A stretch of DNA of 64,000 nucleotides, taken from positions 37,496-101,495 of the forward strand of contig CAZBMW010000007.1 in NCBI GenBank assembly GCA_964493425.1. Reading direction: 5' to 3'. The notes under the pieces were generated by a model. The model did not search any database. It was not told the DNA's origin and was given only the letters and a program-made list of their open reading frames with translations. This document shows positions 42,573-51,953 of this stretch, piece after piece. The number at the start of each line of letters is the position of its first letter. Within the stretch, counting starts at the first letter, position 1. The DNA is from CAYLMG01 sp964493425. Its GTDB lineage: Bacteria > Planctomycetota > Phycisphaerae > Sedimentisphaerales > Anaerobacaceae. Both the position numbers and the translations under genes were made by a program.

Positions 42573-43421
42573 ATGGAGCTTAAGGTTTTATGTATAGGTG
42601 ACATTGTCGGTCGGCCGGGCAGGCGTATAGTAGCCGAAAAGCTAAAGGGTCTTGTCAGAGAGTACGACGTCGATTGTGTGATAGCAAATGCCGAGAATGC
42701 GGCTGGTGGTTCCGGCCTGACACCGCAGATTTATGGCAAATTGCTCAAATACGGCGTGAACCTGATAACACTCGGCGACCATACGTACCGCAAAAGGGAC
42801 ATCATAAAGGTTTTAGAAAGTGCAGATGATATAGTCCGGCCGGCGAACTTGTCTGAACTTGCAGCGGGTAGAGGCTTTGCCCGTTATAAGACGAGCAAAG
42901 GCCCGACCGTTGCGATTATATCTCTTATAGGCCGGATTTTTATGAAGCCGGCAGACTGCCCCTATGGCATGGTCGATAAGATACTCGCCAAGATTGAGCA
43001 AAATAATGACATTGTTTTTGTTGATTTCCACGCCGAAGCTACAAGTGAGAAAATCGCTATGAGCTATCATCTTGACGGCAGAGTCACCTGTCTTTTCGGT
43101 ACTCATACACATGTGGTAACCGCCGATGAAAAAATCCTGCCCGCAGGCACCGCATATATCACCGATATTGGTATGACCGGAGCGCACGATTCGGTGATTG
43201 GCAGAGGAGCTGAAAGCGTTTTGAAATCGTTCAGAACGCGGATGCCATACCCGTATGAGGTTGCGACCGGCGATGTTAAAATTAATGCAATCCTTGTTAC
43301 TGTGGATAGTGACACAAAGAAGTCAAAGCGCATCGAGCGCATTGTGATAGATGCCGGTTACGAGGAGTCGACAAATTACGATAGCGATGACGGCAAACCC
43401 GAATACTTCAACAACTTTTAG
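42573..43421 (+). CDS. ymdB: YmdB-type 2',3'-cyclic nucleotide phosphodiesterase (TIGR00282)
   Basis: 282 residues of the calcineurin-like family: GDIVGRPG (Asp10), NAENAAGGSG (Glu41, Asn42), HAEATSEK and THTHVVTAD with the metal-binding histidines. The usual GNH motif, which supplies an Asn ligand, reads GDH here (Asp69), a substitution at a metal ligand. Bacillus YmdB affects RNase Y and motility or biofilm decisions; adjacency to rny supports the same link. The 3' end overlaps the DMT transporter gene tail-to-tail by four bases. Confidence 0.92.
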   Translation: MELKVLCIGDIVGRPGRRIVAEKLKGLVREYDVDCVIANAENAAGGSGLTPQIYGKLLKYGVNLITLGDHTYRKRDIIKVLESADDIVRPANLSELAAGRGFARYKTSKGPTVAIISLIGRIFMKPADCPYGMVDKILAKIEQNNDIVFVDFHAEATSEKIAMSYHLDGRVTCLFGTHTHVVTADEKILPAGTAYITDIGMTGAHDSVIGRGAESVLKSFRTRMPYPYEVATGDVKINAILVTVDSDTKKSKRIERIVIDAGYEESTNYDSDDGKPEYFNNF

Positions 43422-44347
43422 GCGGCTCTGGGGGTCAGGTGTTTCTGTGACCAGATGGCAAAGGTCGAACCTGCCAGTAGAATGACGCCGAAAATCCATT
43501 GATAAATTGTCAGGGATTCACCAAAGACTCTGCTGGAAAGCAAAAAGACAATAAATGGGACTACCAGAAGGGAAAGGGCGGGAATAATAGCGCCGACCCG
43601 CTTTATTGCGAAGTAATAAAGCACGTGGCTGAACGCTATGCTTAATAAAGAAGATACGATTATGTACATCCAAGGTTTTAATCCGAGAGCCGTACAATCT
43701 TTTATGTCGCCGAAGACAAGCGCAAGCACAGCTAGGCCTGCTACCGTATAAATGCTTATTGCCGAGAAGCCGTAACGGCTATCGATATTTTTGAAGGCAA
43801 TTTTAACGCTTACCGTATATACGCCCCACATCATTGCAGCGGAGAGAGTTATTATTATTCCCAGCAGAGTGGTTTTTGAGGTGAAGCCTTCTTGGCGAAA
43901 GATGATTACGCCGAGGACTCCGGCGATTGACAGGGCAGCACCGGCCCAGAAGCGTATGCTTTTGAGCAGGGGTCTTTCTTCGGGAAAGAGGATGAGAGAA
44001 AAGACGGCAATCCATATCACGGTTGTTTTTATAATTAGGTTCATAAAGGTCGGGTCTATGAAATAGAAAGCCCCAGCCCAGCAGCTTTGCATAATGATAT
44101 TTGCGCAGGCAGGCAGCAACGCCCGTCGCCAAATGCATTTATCGATAAGACCTTTCTTACGGGCTGCTAATAGAAACGGGAGCCAGAACAAACAGGAGAC
44201 GGCATACCTGAGCAAGTTTTGTATCCATACATCGGTATATTTTGTCAGCAGTTTGATGAAAATTGGTCCCATGGACCAGCATAGAATAACACCGATGCAA
44301 GCGAGGGTTGCGGGGACATCAAATTTTCTATAATTTTGAGTATTCAT
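43418..44347 (-). CDS. EamA/DMT-superfamily transporter
   Basis: 309 residues with ten hydrophobic segments arranged as two EamA halves of five. Typical pieces are LACIGVILCWSMGPIFIKLL, the SIAGVLGVIIFRQ end of half one and LSLLVVPFIVFLLSSRVFGE in half two. Such proteins export or import metabolites such as amino acids or nucleosides; no substrate is indicated. It lies between the YmdB gene (convergent) and the hydrolase gene (same strand, 24 bases upstream). Confidence 0.9.
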   Translation of the reverse strand: MNTQNYRKFDVPATLACIGVILCWSMGPIFIKLLTKYTDVWIQNLLRYAVSCLFWLPFLLAARKKGLIDKCIWRRALLPACANIIMQSCWAGAFYFIDPTFMNLIIKTTVIWIAVFSLILFPEERPLLKSIRFWAGAALSIAGVLGVIIFRQEGFTSKTTLLGIIITLSAAMMWGVYTVSVKIAFKNIDSRYGFSAISIYTVAGLAVLALVFGDIKDCTALGLKPWMYIIVSSLLSIAFSHVLYYFAIKRVGAIIPALSLLVVPFIVFLLSSRVFGESLTIYQWIFGVILLAGSTFAIWSQKHLTPRAA

Positions 44348-44371
44348 CTGGTCATATTTCAGAAATGTTTA

Positions 44372-45001
44372 TTATATGAATGGATTTGTTGCCTTTTCAC
44401 GGCCTATGGTTGTAATCGGGCCATGTCCTGGATAAACGATAGTTTCTGCCGGTAGTGTTAATAGCCTGTCTTTTATGCTTTGTATCAACTGTTGCGTACT
44501 GCCTCCCGGAAAGTCTGTTCTTCCGACCGAATCGGCAAACAAACTGTCACCGGAAAATAGTATCCCGTCTTTTTCCGAATACAGGCTGATGCCTCCGGGT
44601 GTATGTCCCGGTGTATGAATGACCTTAAGTATGATACCTGCCTGCTCGATTAGCTGTCCGTCTTTTAAGATACGATTCGCCGGCATTGTTCTGAAGCTAA
44701 CACCCATTAACTCTGATAGATTTTTCTTTTCCCCTGTCAGCATTTGGGCGTCCTGTTTATGAATATAAACCTTCAGGTCAGGGTATTGCAGCCGCAACTG
44801 TTCCAGGCCGGCGATGTGGTCGATGTGGCCGTGTGTTAGGATAACAGCCGCAGGATTTAATCGCCCGGCTTCGAGAAAATCGATAATTTTGTCTGCGTCA
44901 AGGCCGACATCGATTATGAGACAGTCCGCGGTAGTCTTACTTCTGCGAATTATGTAGCAGTTTGTCTGGAATTCACCTAAGATTAAATGCTCGATTTCCA
45001 T
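44372..45001 (-). CDS. Metallo-beta-lactamase-fold hydrolase (glyoxalase II-like)
   Basis: 209 residues. The binuclear metal motif is THGHIDHIAG, with later ligands in HTPGHTPGG, FSGDSLFADSVGRTDFPGG and YPGHGPIT. This is the common GloB/YcbL-like single-domain type, probably hydrolysing thioesters such as S-lactoyl compounds. ATG 45001 gives the conserved start EIEHLILGEFQTNCYII; a TTG at 45034 would add 11 residues. It is divergent from the GH130-like gene and precedes the transporter gene. Confidence 0.92.
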   Translation of the reverse strand: MEIEHLILGEFQTNCYIIRRSKTTADCLIIDVGLDADKIIDFLEAGRLNPAAVILTHGHIDHIAGLEQLRLQYPDLKVYIHKQDAQMLTGEKKNLSELMGVSFRTMPANRILKDGQLIEQAGIILKVIHTPGHTPGGISLYSEKDGILFSGDSLFADSVGRTDFPGGSTQQLIQSIKDRLLTLPAETIVYPGHGPITTIGREKATNPFI

Positions 45002-45201
45002 TTCAGTATTGTCCTGAAAAAGGGAGCTTAACAAAAACAGAGATTAGAGTCAACTTAGTTTAGGCTTGACTGAGACGGCAATGGTCATTACTATGCTGCG
45101 AAAAATATTATCTGTATTTTTAACTTATAGACGATAGCCTGGTTTGCCGATTAGAGCTTGAGCAGCTTAGGTTGTTGTTTTGATATTTTAGGGTTGATAT
45201 T

Positions 45202-46161
45202 ATGGTTGAGCTTTCGCGACAGAGAAAGGCTCATAACTTATTTGAAAGGTATGAGGGCAATCCGATATTGACTCCGCAGATATGGCCTTATCCGGCCAAT
45301 GCTGTTTTTAATCCTGCAGCGGCCAAGCTGGATTCGGAGATTTTGTTACTTGTTCGGGTTGAGGATATGCGGGGCTTTTCGCATCTGACGGTTGCCCGCA
45401 GCGCGGACGGTTTTACCAACTGGCAAGTTGACCGAGCCCCGACTCTTGAGGCAGACCAGATATCCAGAGAAGAGAAATGGGGTTTGGAAGACCCTCGTAT
45501 TGTGTGGCTCGAGGAGCAGCAGCAATATGCCATCACGTATACCTCATTCAGCGAGGGTGGACCTGTAATCTCGCTGGCGATTACAAAGAATTTTAAGAAT
45601 TTTGCCCGTCTTGGAGCACTGTTGCCTCCCGAGGACAAGGATGCCTGTCTTTTTCCCCGCAGGTTCAGGGGCCGGTTTGCTTTGATACATCGTCCTATTG
45701 TGCGAGGCGAGGCTCATATGTGGCTGAGTTTCTCTCCCGACCTGAAGCATTGGGGAGACCACAGGACGCTGGTCAAAACGAGGGCCGCATACTGGGATTG
45801 TCACCGTGTTGGTCTGGCCTGCCAGCCTATTGAAACGCCGCTTGGCTGGCTGATACTTTATCACGGTGTAAGGGTGACAACAGCCGGTGCAATTTATCGT
45901 CTTGGTCTTTGTCTGTTAGATATAGAAGAGCCTTGGAAAATGCTTAGAAGGAGCGACGAATGGATTCTTGGGCCGGTAGCGCCCTACGAGCGGATTGGTG
46001 ATGTTTCTGATGTTATCTTTCCTTCCGGTGCTATTGTCGATAAGGAGAACAACAAGCTGAACCTGTATTACGGTGCCGCCGATTCCACTATTGCTGTGGC
46101 AACAGCGAACTTGGAGGAGCTTTACGAATATATTAAGGCTTGTCCGGAGGTTGAGAAATAA
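45202..46161 (+). CDS. GH130-like glycoside phosphorylase/hydrolase
   Basis: 319 residues of the five-bladed beta-propeller GH130 family: YEGNPILTP at the start, VRVEDMRGFSHLTVARS, WGLEDPRIVWL, DKDACLFPRR, IHRPI and GDVSDVIFPSGAI near the end. GH130 enzymes phosphorolyse beta-mannosides such as mannooligosaccharides or Man-GlcNAc; some members are hydrolases. The conserved Glu-Asp-Pro-Arg and Phe-Pro blocks are intact. No glycan operon surrounds it, so the substrate is undetermined. Cytoplasmic (no signal peptide). Confidence 0.9.
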   Translation: MVELSRQRKAHNLFERYEGNPILTPQIWPYPANAVFNPAAAKLDSEILLLVRVEDMRGFSHLTVARSADGFTNWQVDRAPTLEADQISREEKWGLEDPRIVWLEEQQQYAITYTSFSEGGPVISLAITKNFKNFARLGALLPPEDKDACLFPRRFRGRFALIHRPIVRGEAHMWLSFSPDLKHWGDHRTLVKTRAAYWDCHRVGLACQPIETPLGWLILYHGVRVTTAGAIYRLGLCLLDIEEPWKMLRRSDEWILGPVAPYERIGDVSDVIFPSGAIVDKENNKLNLYYGAADSTIAVATANLEELYEYIKACPEVEK

Positions 46162-46471
46162 GGCTTACAGCCGATTTGATGCGGCTGATTATAAAAGCTG
46201 CCCACTGTCTTGTTGAGCAATTTATAGCGGGTTTGCCCTGAATAATGCGGTGATTTTTGCCTGCAGTTTTTGGGATTTTGGCCTGCTCACCTGATTGTTT
46301 TACCGATTCGGCGTCCTTTAGCGAAGTTAAGAGCATTTTTGGCTTATTAAATGCGAAACAGACTCCGATACCATATTTTAAAGTGTGGGTTTGCTTTTGG
46401 CTTGATAATGTATATAATGTTAAGGGTTTTTGATGCAGGTTGAATTGTAATAAGTATAAGGAAACGGGATT
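46162..46471. other. 310-base gap between the GH130 gene and the BamD-like gene
   Basis: It contains a hairpin CAGCCG/CGGCTG (46168-46186) just past the GH130 stop, without a T-run, and a promoter at 46391-46418 near its right end. No coding potential seen. Confidence 0.6.
46391..46418 (+). promoter_or_regulatory. Promoter of the BamD-like/LptE-like operon
   Basis: TTGCTT (46391-46396), a 16-base spacer and a perfect TATAAT (46413-46418), 54 bases before the ATG at 46472, which has AAGGAAACGGG upstream. Confidence 0.72.
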
Positions 46472-47458
46472 ATGGCAGAGAGAATGCGGTTTATAATAAC
46501 AATAACTATTGCAGGTATTTTGTTTTTATTGTCAGCGGTTTCGGCGGACACCTGGCAGCTTGCCAAGGACGGGCAGTTCCAATCAGTTGAACAGCGGGAC
46601 AAGTTTAATCAGGCTGTCGTCAGGATAAAACAGCTCGCAGAAGAGGGAGATGTTAAGCAGTTTCAGAATGCACTGGAGGGGCTGAAAAAAGATTTTCCTG
46701 AAGTAGTGGGAGACGAACTGGATTCTTTTATGGAGGCGGAGCTGCTCTTCTGTGAGGGCAAATTTCAGAAGGCGTTCAGGGCCTATGAGATATTCCTTAA
46801 CAGGTTCGGTGAAAGCACACTTTATGAGGCTGCACTTGAGAGGCAGTTTGCCATAGGCAGTGCTTATCTTCAGGGTAGAAAGAAAAAGGTGCTGCGTTTT
46901 TTTAAGATTCGAGGTTATGCCGAGGGCGCCAAGATTATGGAGAGAATTGCCGACCGTGCCGGTGACTCACCGGTGGCACAGAGGGCTCTTAAAGCCGTTG
47001 CCCGCAGTTATGAAAATAGAAAGAAATATGAACAGGCGTACCTGCAGTGGTCGATTATTTCATCTCGCTGGCCGACCGGCCCGATAGCAAAAGAAGCTCT
47101 GCTCGGTATGGCAGAGTCCAAACATGCTGCCTATAGAGGGCCGCGGTTCGACAGCTCAAGTTTGGTCGGTGCGAAAAGTTATTACGAAAGATTCAAGCTT
47201 GTCTATCCGGAGGACTCAAAAGAGCTTGATATTGATAAGAGGCTTGATTTAATCGAGGAGCAGCTTGCATATAAGAAGTTTCAGATAGGTAAGTATTACC
47301 AAAGAACCGGCGAAGGGCAGAGTGATGCCAATCGGCCTAATCCTGCCGGCATCTATTACAACGCTGTTCTTAAAAACTGGCCTGAAAGCGTTGCGGCAAA
47401 AATGACAGAAGAAGCTATGCAAGGTGAAAAAGAAACCGAAAGTCAGGTGAAAGAATGA
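46472..47458 (+). CDS. BamD/YfiO-like TPR outer-membrane biogenesis protein
   Basis: 328 residues. A signal peptide (FIITITIAGILFLLSAVSAD) precedes five or six TPR-like helix pairs, e.g. EAELLFCEGKFQKAFRAYEI and AYLQWSIISSRWPTGPIAKE, in the arrangement of BamD/YfiO tetratricopeptide proteins. The usual lipobox Cys is absent (VSAD), so it is probably soluble in the periplasm instead of lipid-anchored. It overlaps the next gene by four bases (ATGA). Together they suggest an envelope assembly unit. BamD assignment is by fold and context only. Confidence 0.82.
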   Translation: MAERMRFIITITIAGILFLLSAVSADTWQLAKDGQFQSVEQRDKFNQAVVRIKQLAEEGDVKQFQNALEGLKKDFPEVVGDELDSFMEAELLFCEGKFQKAFRAYEIFLNRFGESTLYEAALERQFAIGSAYLQGRKKKVLRFFKIRGYAEGAKIMERIADRAGDSPVAQRALKAVARSYENRKKYEQAYLQWSIISSRWPTGPIAKEALLGMAESKHAAYRGPRFDSSSLVGAKSYYERFKLVYPEDSKELDIDKRLDLIEEQLAYKKFQIGKYYQRTGEGQSDANRPNPAGIYYNAVLKNWPESVAAKMTEEAMQGEKETESQVKE

Positions 47459-48006
47459 AAGAGAAGAAACGATATAAATATGTAAGGTATTTTTATTCCT
47501 TTGTTTTAGTGTTTTTATTGATTGTGTTGAGCAGCAGTTTTCACGGATGCACAGGCCTGAGCAGTTACAGCAATGAATCGCTGTATCCGCAGAACGTTGA
47601 AACCGTCTGTCTTGAGATGTTTGAAAATGAGAGCTTCCGAAGGGGCGTTGAATATGAGCTCTCAGATGCTCTTGCGAAGCGTATAGAGGCTCAGACGCCG
47701 TATAAAATAGTCTCGAGTCTGAACAGGGCTGACACGGTGATAAGCGGCAAGATAACTTCTATTACCACGTCTGTGCTGACGGCGGAGAGGGAGACCGGCA
47801 GGGCACTCGAAAAGGAAGTGGGAGTTGTAGCTGTGGTTAACTGGAAGAACTTGCGAACCGGTGAATTGCTCATAGACGATGTATCCGTCGACGCGACTGC
47901 CAGTTTCTCTGAGTGGCAGGACCAGAGCTTTGATTATGCCTCATCGCTGGCGGCAAACAAACTGGCACAGAGAATCGTAGAACAGATGGAAAAAAGTTGG
48001 CAGTGA
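47455..48006 (+). CDS. LptE-like outer-membrane lipoprotein
   Basis: 183 residues. A lipoprotein signal leads to FHGC (Cys ~24). The mature part (TVCLEMFENESFRRGVEYEL, TPYKIVSSLNRADTVISGKI, VNWKNLRTGELLIDD) matches the LptE/LolB-type 'lipopolysaccharide assembly' family, which plugs the LptD barrel or otherwise serves outer-membrane transport. It starts inside the BamD-like gene (ATGA overlap), so the two are translationally coupled. It is followed 48 bases later by ftsH. Confidence 0.85.
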   Translation: MKEKKRYKYVRYFYSFVLVFLLIVLSSSFHGCTGLSSYSNESLYPQNVETVCLEMFENESFRRGVEYELSDALAKRIEAQTPYKIVSSLNRADTVISGKITSITTSVLTAERETGRALEKEVGVVAVVNWKNLRTGELLIDDVSVDATASFSEWQDQSFDYASSLAANKLAQRIVEQMEKSWQ

Positions 48007-48054
48007 GCCGATTTCTATTGTCGAATCGGTACAATTAAAGATTAGAGAGTATAC

Positions 48055-50058
48055 GTGACGAGCAACAATCAAAATAGAAGACCGACACAAATGCCCGGAG
48101 GTCAGCGTGGCGGCAAAAAACCACCAATACCGACCTACAGACCAAGTCCGTTCAGGTGGCTGTTGATTGCGGTTTTGCTGTTCGCGGCGATGATGACAAT
48201 CAAATCGATGCTGGTTAAGCAGGTTGTCTCCTGGGATGAGTTCAAAAGTTTCGTCAAGGAAGGCAAAGTTGCCAGTGTGACCATACGACAGGATGAAGTA
48301 GTAGGTAAGTTTACTACGGAAGCACTCGAGGGGGAATCAGAATATAGCAAACAGACTTTTGTTGTGTACTACAGTTCGGATGTGGGTGAGAAGCTTGAGG
48401 AGCTTCTGGATGAGAATGGGGTGAAAATTGAATATGAGAAGCCGAAAACCTGGCTTATAAATCTATTGGGGATGTTCCTGCCGATAATCATTTTCGTGGG
48501 TATTCTGTACTTTCTTTTTGCCCGTAATCTTCGTGGCGGTGCCGGTGGGATGTTAATGAGCTTCGGACGGAGCAAACATCGTCTGCAGACCAAAGACAAA
48601 CTTAAAGTGACATTCGAGGACGTTGCTGGAATCGAGGAGGCCAAGGAAGAGGTAGCGGAGATAATCGAATTTTTGAAGAATCCGAAAAAGTTTCAACGTC
48701 TGGGCGGCAGAATTCCGAGGGGCGTGTTGCTTGTCGGCCCTCCCGGATGCGGCAAGACACTGCTTGCAAAGGCTATTGCAGGCGAGGCTGATGTTCCTTT
48801 CTTCAGCATCTCTGGAAGCGACTTTGTGGAAATGTTCGTAGGCGTGGGCGCTTCGAGGGTGCGGGATTTGTTCAAGCAGGCTAAAGACAACTCGCCGTGT
48901 ATTATATTTCTCGATGAGATAGACGCCATAGGCAGAAAGCGCGGTACCAGCATTATCGGCGGAGGACACGATGAAAGGGAACAAACGTTAAATGCTATCC
49001 TTGTGGAGATGGACGGTTTTGATACTAATGACCAGGTAATTGTCATAGCGGCAACCAACAGGTCTGATATTCTCGACACTGCTCTGACACGGCCGGGAAG
49101 ATTCGACAGGCAGGTTGTTGTCCCTCTGCCCGATTTGAAAGGAAGGATGGAGATTCTCGGAGTCCACGCTAAAAAGGTTATCCTTGGACCCGACGCAGAC
49201 CTCGAGAAACTTGCGAGGGGTACACCTATGTTCAGCGGAGCTGATCTTGCGGCAATCATCAATGAGGCTGCCCTCGGTGCAACTATGGAAGAAAAGGAAA
49301 ACGTTGAGATGGCGGACTTAGAAGAGGCTCGTGATAAAGTGCGCTGGGGCCGGGCCAAAAAGAGCAAAGTAATCGACCAGAAAGAGAGAGAAGTAACAGC
49401 TTATCACGAGGCCGGGCACACCCTTGTTCAGTCTCTGCTTAAGGATGCCGACCCCCTGCATAAGGTAAGTATTATTCCCCGTGGGCCTATGGGCGGTGCG
49501 ACTTTTGCGCTGCCTGAAAAGGACAGGACGATGTTTACGAAAAAGTATTGTATGGCTCTTATGCAGGTTTGTTTCGGTGGTCGGATTGCCGAGGAGATGT
49601 TCTGTGACGATATCTCGAGCGGTGCTCAGATGGATATTCAGCGTGCAACGGAAATTGCAAAACAGATGCTGCTGGTATGGGGTATGAGCGACAAACTCGG
49701 TCCTATCAATTACGGTCCGGAGGCCGGCTCACGCAATATAGCGTTCATTATGCCCGGAGAAAAAGAGTATTCTGAAAGTACTGCCCAGCAGATTGACGAG
49801 GAGATTAGAAGTATAACAAGGAAGGCCTACGAAAGTGCGAAAAAGCTGATCGAAGAGAACAAGGACAAACTCGACCGCATAGCAAAAGCCCTTCTCAAAT
49901 ATGAAACACTCGATGCAGCCGATGTGAAGGAGATTATCGAAGGCCGTGAGCTCGGGAAGCCCACCGTTGCTGACCTGTTGGCAGCAGAAAAGAAAAAAGC
50001 CGAACAACAGCAAGAGGCAGAAAAGAAAGAGCCAAGAAAAAAGCGTAAAGGCAGTTAG
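48055..50058 (+). CDS. ftsH: ATP-dependent zinc metalloprotease FtsH
   Basis: 667 residues. Two membrane segments (~36-55 and ~135-155) flank the periplasmic domain. The AAA domain has Walker A GPPGCGKT (Lys234), Walker B IIFLDEIDAIG and a second region of homology (TNRSDILDTALTRPGRFDRQ). The peptidase has HEAGH (451-455) and the downstream acidic zinc ligand region. It degrades misfolded membrane proteins and regulators. Start GTG 48055 has GAGAG upstream. A Lys/Gln/Glu-rich tail ends the protein. It is the third gene of the envelope block. Confidence 0.98.
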   Translation: MTSNNQNRRPTQMPGGQRGGKKPPIPTYRPSPFRWLLIAVLLFAAMMTIKSMLVKQVVSWDEFKSFVKEGKVASVTIRQDEVVGKFTTEALEGESEYSKQTFVVYYSSDVGEKLEELLDENGVKIEYEKPKTWLINLLGMFLPIIIFVGILYFLFARNLRGGAGGMLMSFGRSKHRLQTKDKLKVTFEDVAGIEEAKEEVAEIIEFLKNPKKFQRLGGRIPRGVLLVGPPGCGKTLLAKAIAGEADVPFFSISGSDFVEMFVGVGASRVRDLFKQAKDNSPCIIFLDEIDAIGRKRGTSIIGGGHDEREQTLNAILVEMDGFDTNDQVIVIAATNRSDILDTALTRPGRFDRQVVVPLPDLKGRMEILGVHAKKVILGPDADLEKLARGTPMFSGADLAAIINEAALGATMEEKENVEMADLEEARDKVRWGRAKKSKVIDQKEREVTAYHEAGHTLVQSLLKDADPLHKVSIIPRGPMGGATFALPEKDRTMFTKKYCMALMQVCFGGRIAEEMFCDDISSGAQMDIQRATEIAKQMLLVWGMSDKLGPINYGPEAGSRNIAFIMPGEKEYSESTAQQIDEEIRSITRKAYESAKKLIEENKDKLDRIAKALLKYETLDAADVKEIIEGRELGKPTVADLLAAEKKKAEQQQEAEKKEPRKKRKGS

Positions 50059-50126
50059 CTTCGCGCTTAAATTCTGTTTGTCGTTCACAGATAGTCAATA
50101 GCCATTGAACTTTTAGGGGCCTGATA

Positions 50127-51953
50127 ATGCAAAAGGAAATTGCCCTTGCTTTATTATTGTCCCTTGGCCTATCTTTCTCATCGCTAGCTGGTGAAATCAG
50201 AACGGATAATGTAGTTATCTCTGTCAGGCCGCAGTATGATTCTGTCCGTCCGGGTAGCAAGTCGGCCCTGGCTGTTGATTTTGATCTTGCCGAAGACTGG
50301 CATTTCTATGCCTCTGATGTCACTAAGCTTACCATAAAGGCGTCCTCGGAAGATTATATTGTTTTTTCAGAGCCGGTGTTTCCGCCATCGCAGGTGTATG
50401 AGTTTGAGCTTGCAGGTCAAAAGCAACAGATACCTGTTTATAGTAATAGCTTTACCGTTTATTTGCCGTTTGAGGTAGGTGACGTTTCTGTCGGCCCGCG
50501 GCCTCGCCGCGAGGCGGGCGCCGGTGAAAGCGTGGATACTGAATTCGAGATTGGTATCGAAGGCGCGATGTGCTCCGGCTCGGTATGCATAATGCCGGAT
50601 TTTGAACCGCTGAAAACTGTGATTAAAGTTACAACTAATGCACCAATGACCGAGCCTGCGTTTGAATTAGCTGAAACCGCGTGGTCAAAACCTGAGCAGA
50701 AAACCGCTTTAGTGAAAACTGCAGGATGGGTGGATTACTCGGTCTGGGTAGCTCTGCCGCTGGCCTTTTTGGCCGGCTTGATTTTAAATATTATGCCCTG
50801 TGTTTTGCCGGTGATACCTCTAATTGTGTTAAATATATTTGATCGGGCAAAGGACAGCAGAGTGCGGTCTGTTTCAATGGGACTTGCATTTTGTGCCGGC
50901 ATACTTTTGTTTTTTGCTGCTTTAGCAGTAGTTAATATAGTACTGCGTGTTGGTTATAATCAGGTATTTCAATGGGGTGACCATTATCGCAATCCTGTTT
51001 TCCTGGCAGGTTTGTCGCTATTGATGATACTGCTGGCGTTGTTTATGTTTGGAGTTGTTACCTTTACATTACCTTCATCGGTCTCAGGAAAAAGCAAATC
51101 GGCAGAGGGATTGGGCAGTTCGGTGACGATTGGCTTTTTTGCAGCAATATTGAGCACGCCGTGCAGCTTTGCGATACTTGCAGCGGTTTTTGCATGGGCA
51201 CAGACACAAAGGTTATTTCTGGCAACGGTTACGATAATGGTTATCGGTTTTGGAATGGCTGCTCCTTATGCGATTCTTACATCAGTTCCTTCGCTTCTGA
51301 AATATATTCCCAAGCCCGGCCGGTGGATGGAATTGTTTAAACAATCAATGGGTTTTGTTCTGCTGGGCATTGCTGTTAAGCTGATAGCTTCTTTGCCTGA
51401 ACAGGTAATTCCGAGAGTTTCCTTGTTTAGTGTGATTTTTTCGTTTTGCGTTTGGATGTGGGGCGGCTGGGTCACTTTAGCTACGCCGAGAGTAAAAAAA
51501 TATATTATAAGAGCGATTGCGGTGGTGATAGTTATTCTTTCAGCCGTTACACTGCTTACGCCGTCAAAAAATCTTATTGACTGGCAGGAGTACGACCCTG
51601 TTTTGGTTAAGAATGCGATTAAAGAAAACAGGCCTGTTTTAATCAAGTTTACAGCCGACTGGTGCTTGACGTGTAAAGCATTGGATTTAACGACTTATTC
51701 AAGTAAGGGAATTGCTCGGCTTATAAAGAAAAAAAATGTTTTACCGTTAAAGGGTGACACTACAGAACGAGGCAGTCAGGCGGAGATTGACCTTAAAAAC
51801 GTTTATAATGAACCGGTGCCGGTTTCTATTTTGTATATCCCCGGTCAGGCTGAGCCTGAGAGAATGCGCGGATTTGAGATTACAAGATTACAGGGGCTTT
51901 TAAGAAGTCTTGGTGATGTGGAGCGGGCAAGTGACGAAGAAAGCGAAGGTTGA
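50127..51953 (+). CDS. DsbD-like thiol:disulfide interchange protein with C-terminal thioredoxin
   Basis: 608 residues. A signal peptide is followed by an N-terminal DsbD-alpha-like domain (~25-185; MCSGSVCIMPDF). The transmembrane core of about eight segments (~205-475) has the redox cysteines in IMPCVLPVIPL and STPCSFAILA. The C-terminal thioredoxin domain has WCLTC (Cys513, Cys516). It carries electrons from cytoplasmic thioredoxin to the periplasm to reduce disulfides or apocytochromes. The Cys pattern is complete. The stop overlaps nth. Confidence 0.92.
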   Translation: MQKEIALALLLSLGLSFSSLAGEIRTDNVVISVRPQYDSVRPGSKSALAVDFDLAEDWHFYASDVTKLTIKASSEDYIVFSEPVFPPSQVYEFELAGQKQQIPVYSNSFTVYLPFEVGDVSVGPRPRREAGAGESVDTEFEIGIEGAMCSGSVCIMPDFEPLKTVIKVTTNAPMTEPAFELAETAWSKPEQKTALVKTAGWVDYSVWVALPLAFLAGLILNIMPCVLPVIPLIVLNIFDRAKDSRVRSVSMGLAFCAGILLFFAALAVVNIVLRVGYNQVFQWGDHYRNPVFLAGLSLLMILLALFMFGVVTFTLPSSVSGKSKSAEGLGSSVTIGFFAAILSTPCSFAILAAVFAWAQTQRLFLATVTIMVIGFGMAAPYAILTSVPSLLKYIPKPGRWMELFKQSMGFVLLGIAVKLIASLPEQVIPRVSLFSVIFSFCVWMWGGWVTLATPRVKKYIIRAIAVVIVILSAVTLLTPSKNLIDWQEYDPVLVKNAIKENRPVLIKFTADWCLTCKALDLTTYSSKGIARLIKKKNVLPLKGDTTERGSQAEIDLKNVYNEPVPVSILYIPGQAEPERMRGFEITRLQGLLRSLGDVERASDEESEG

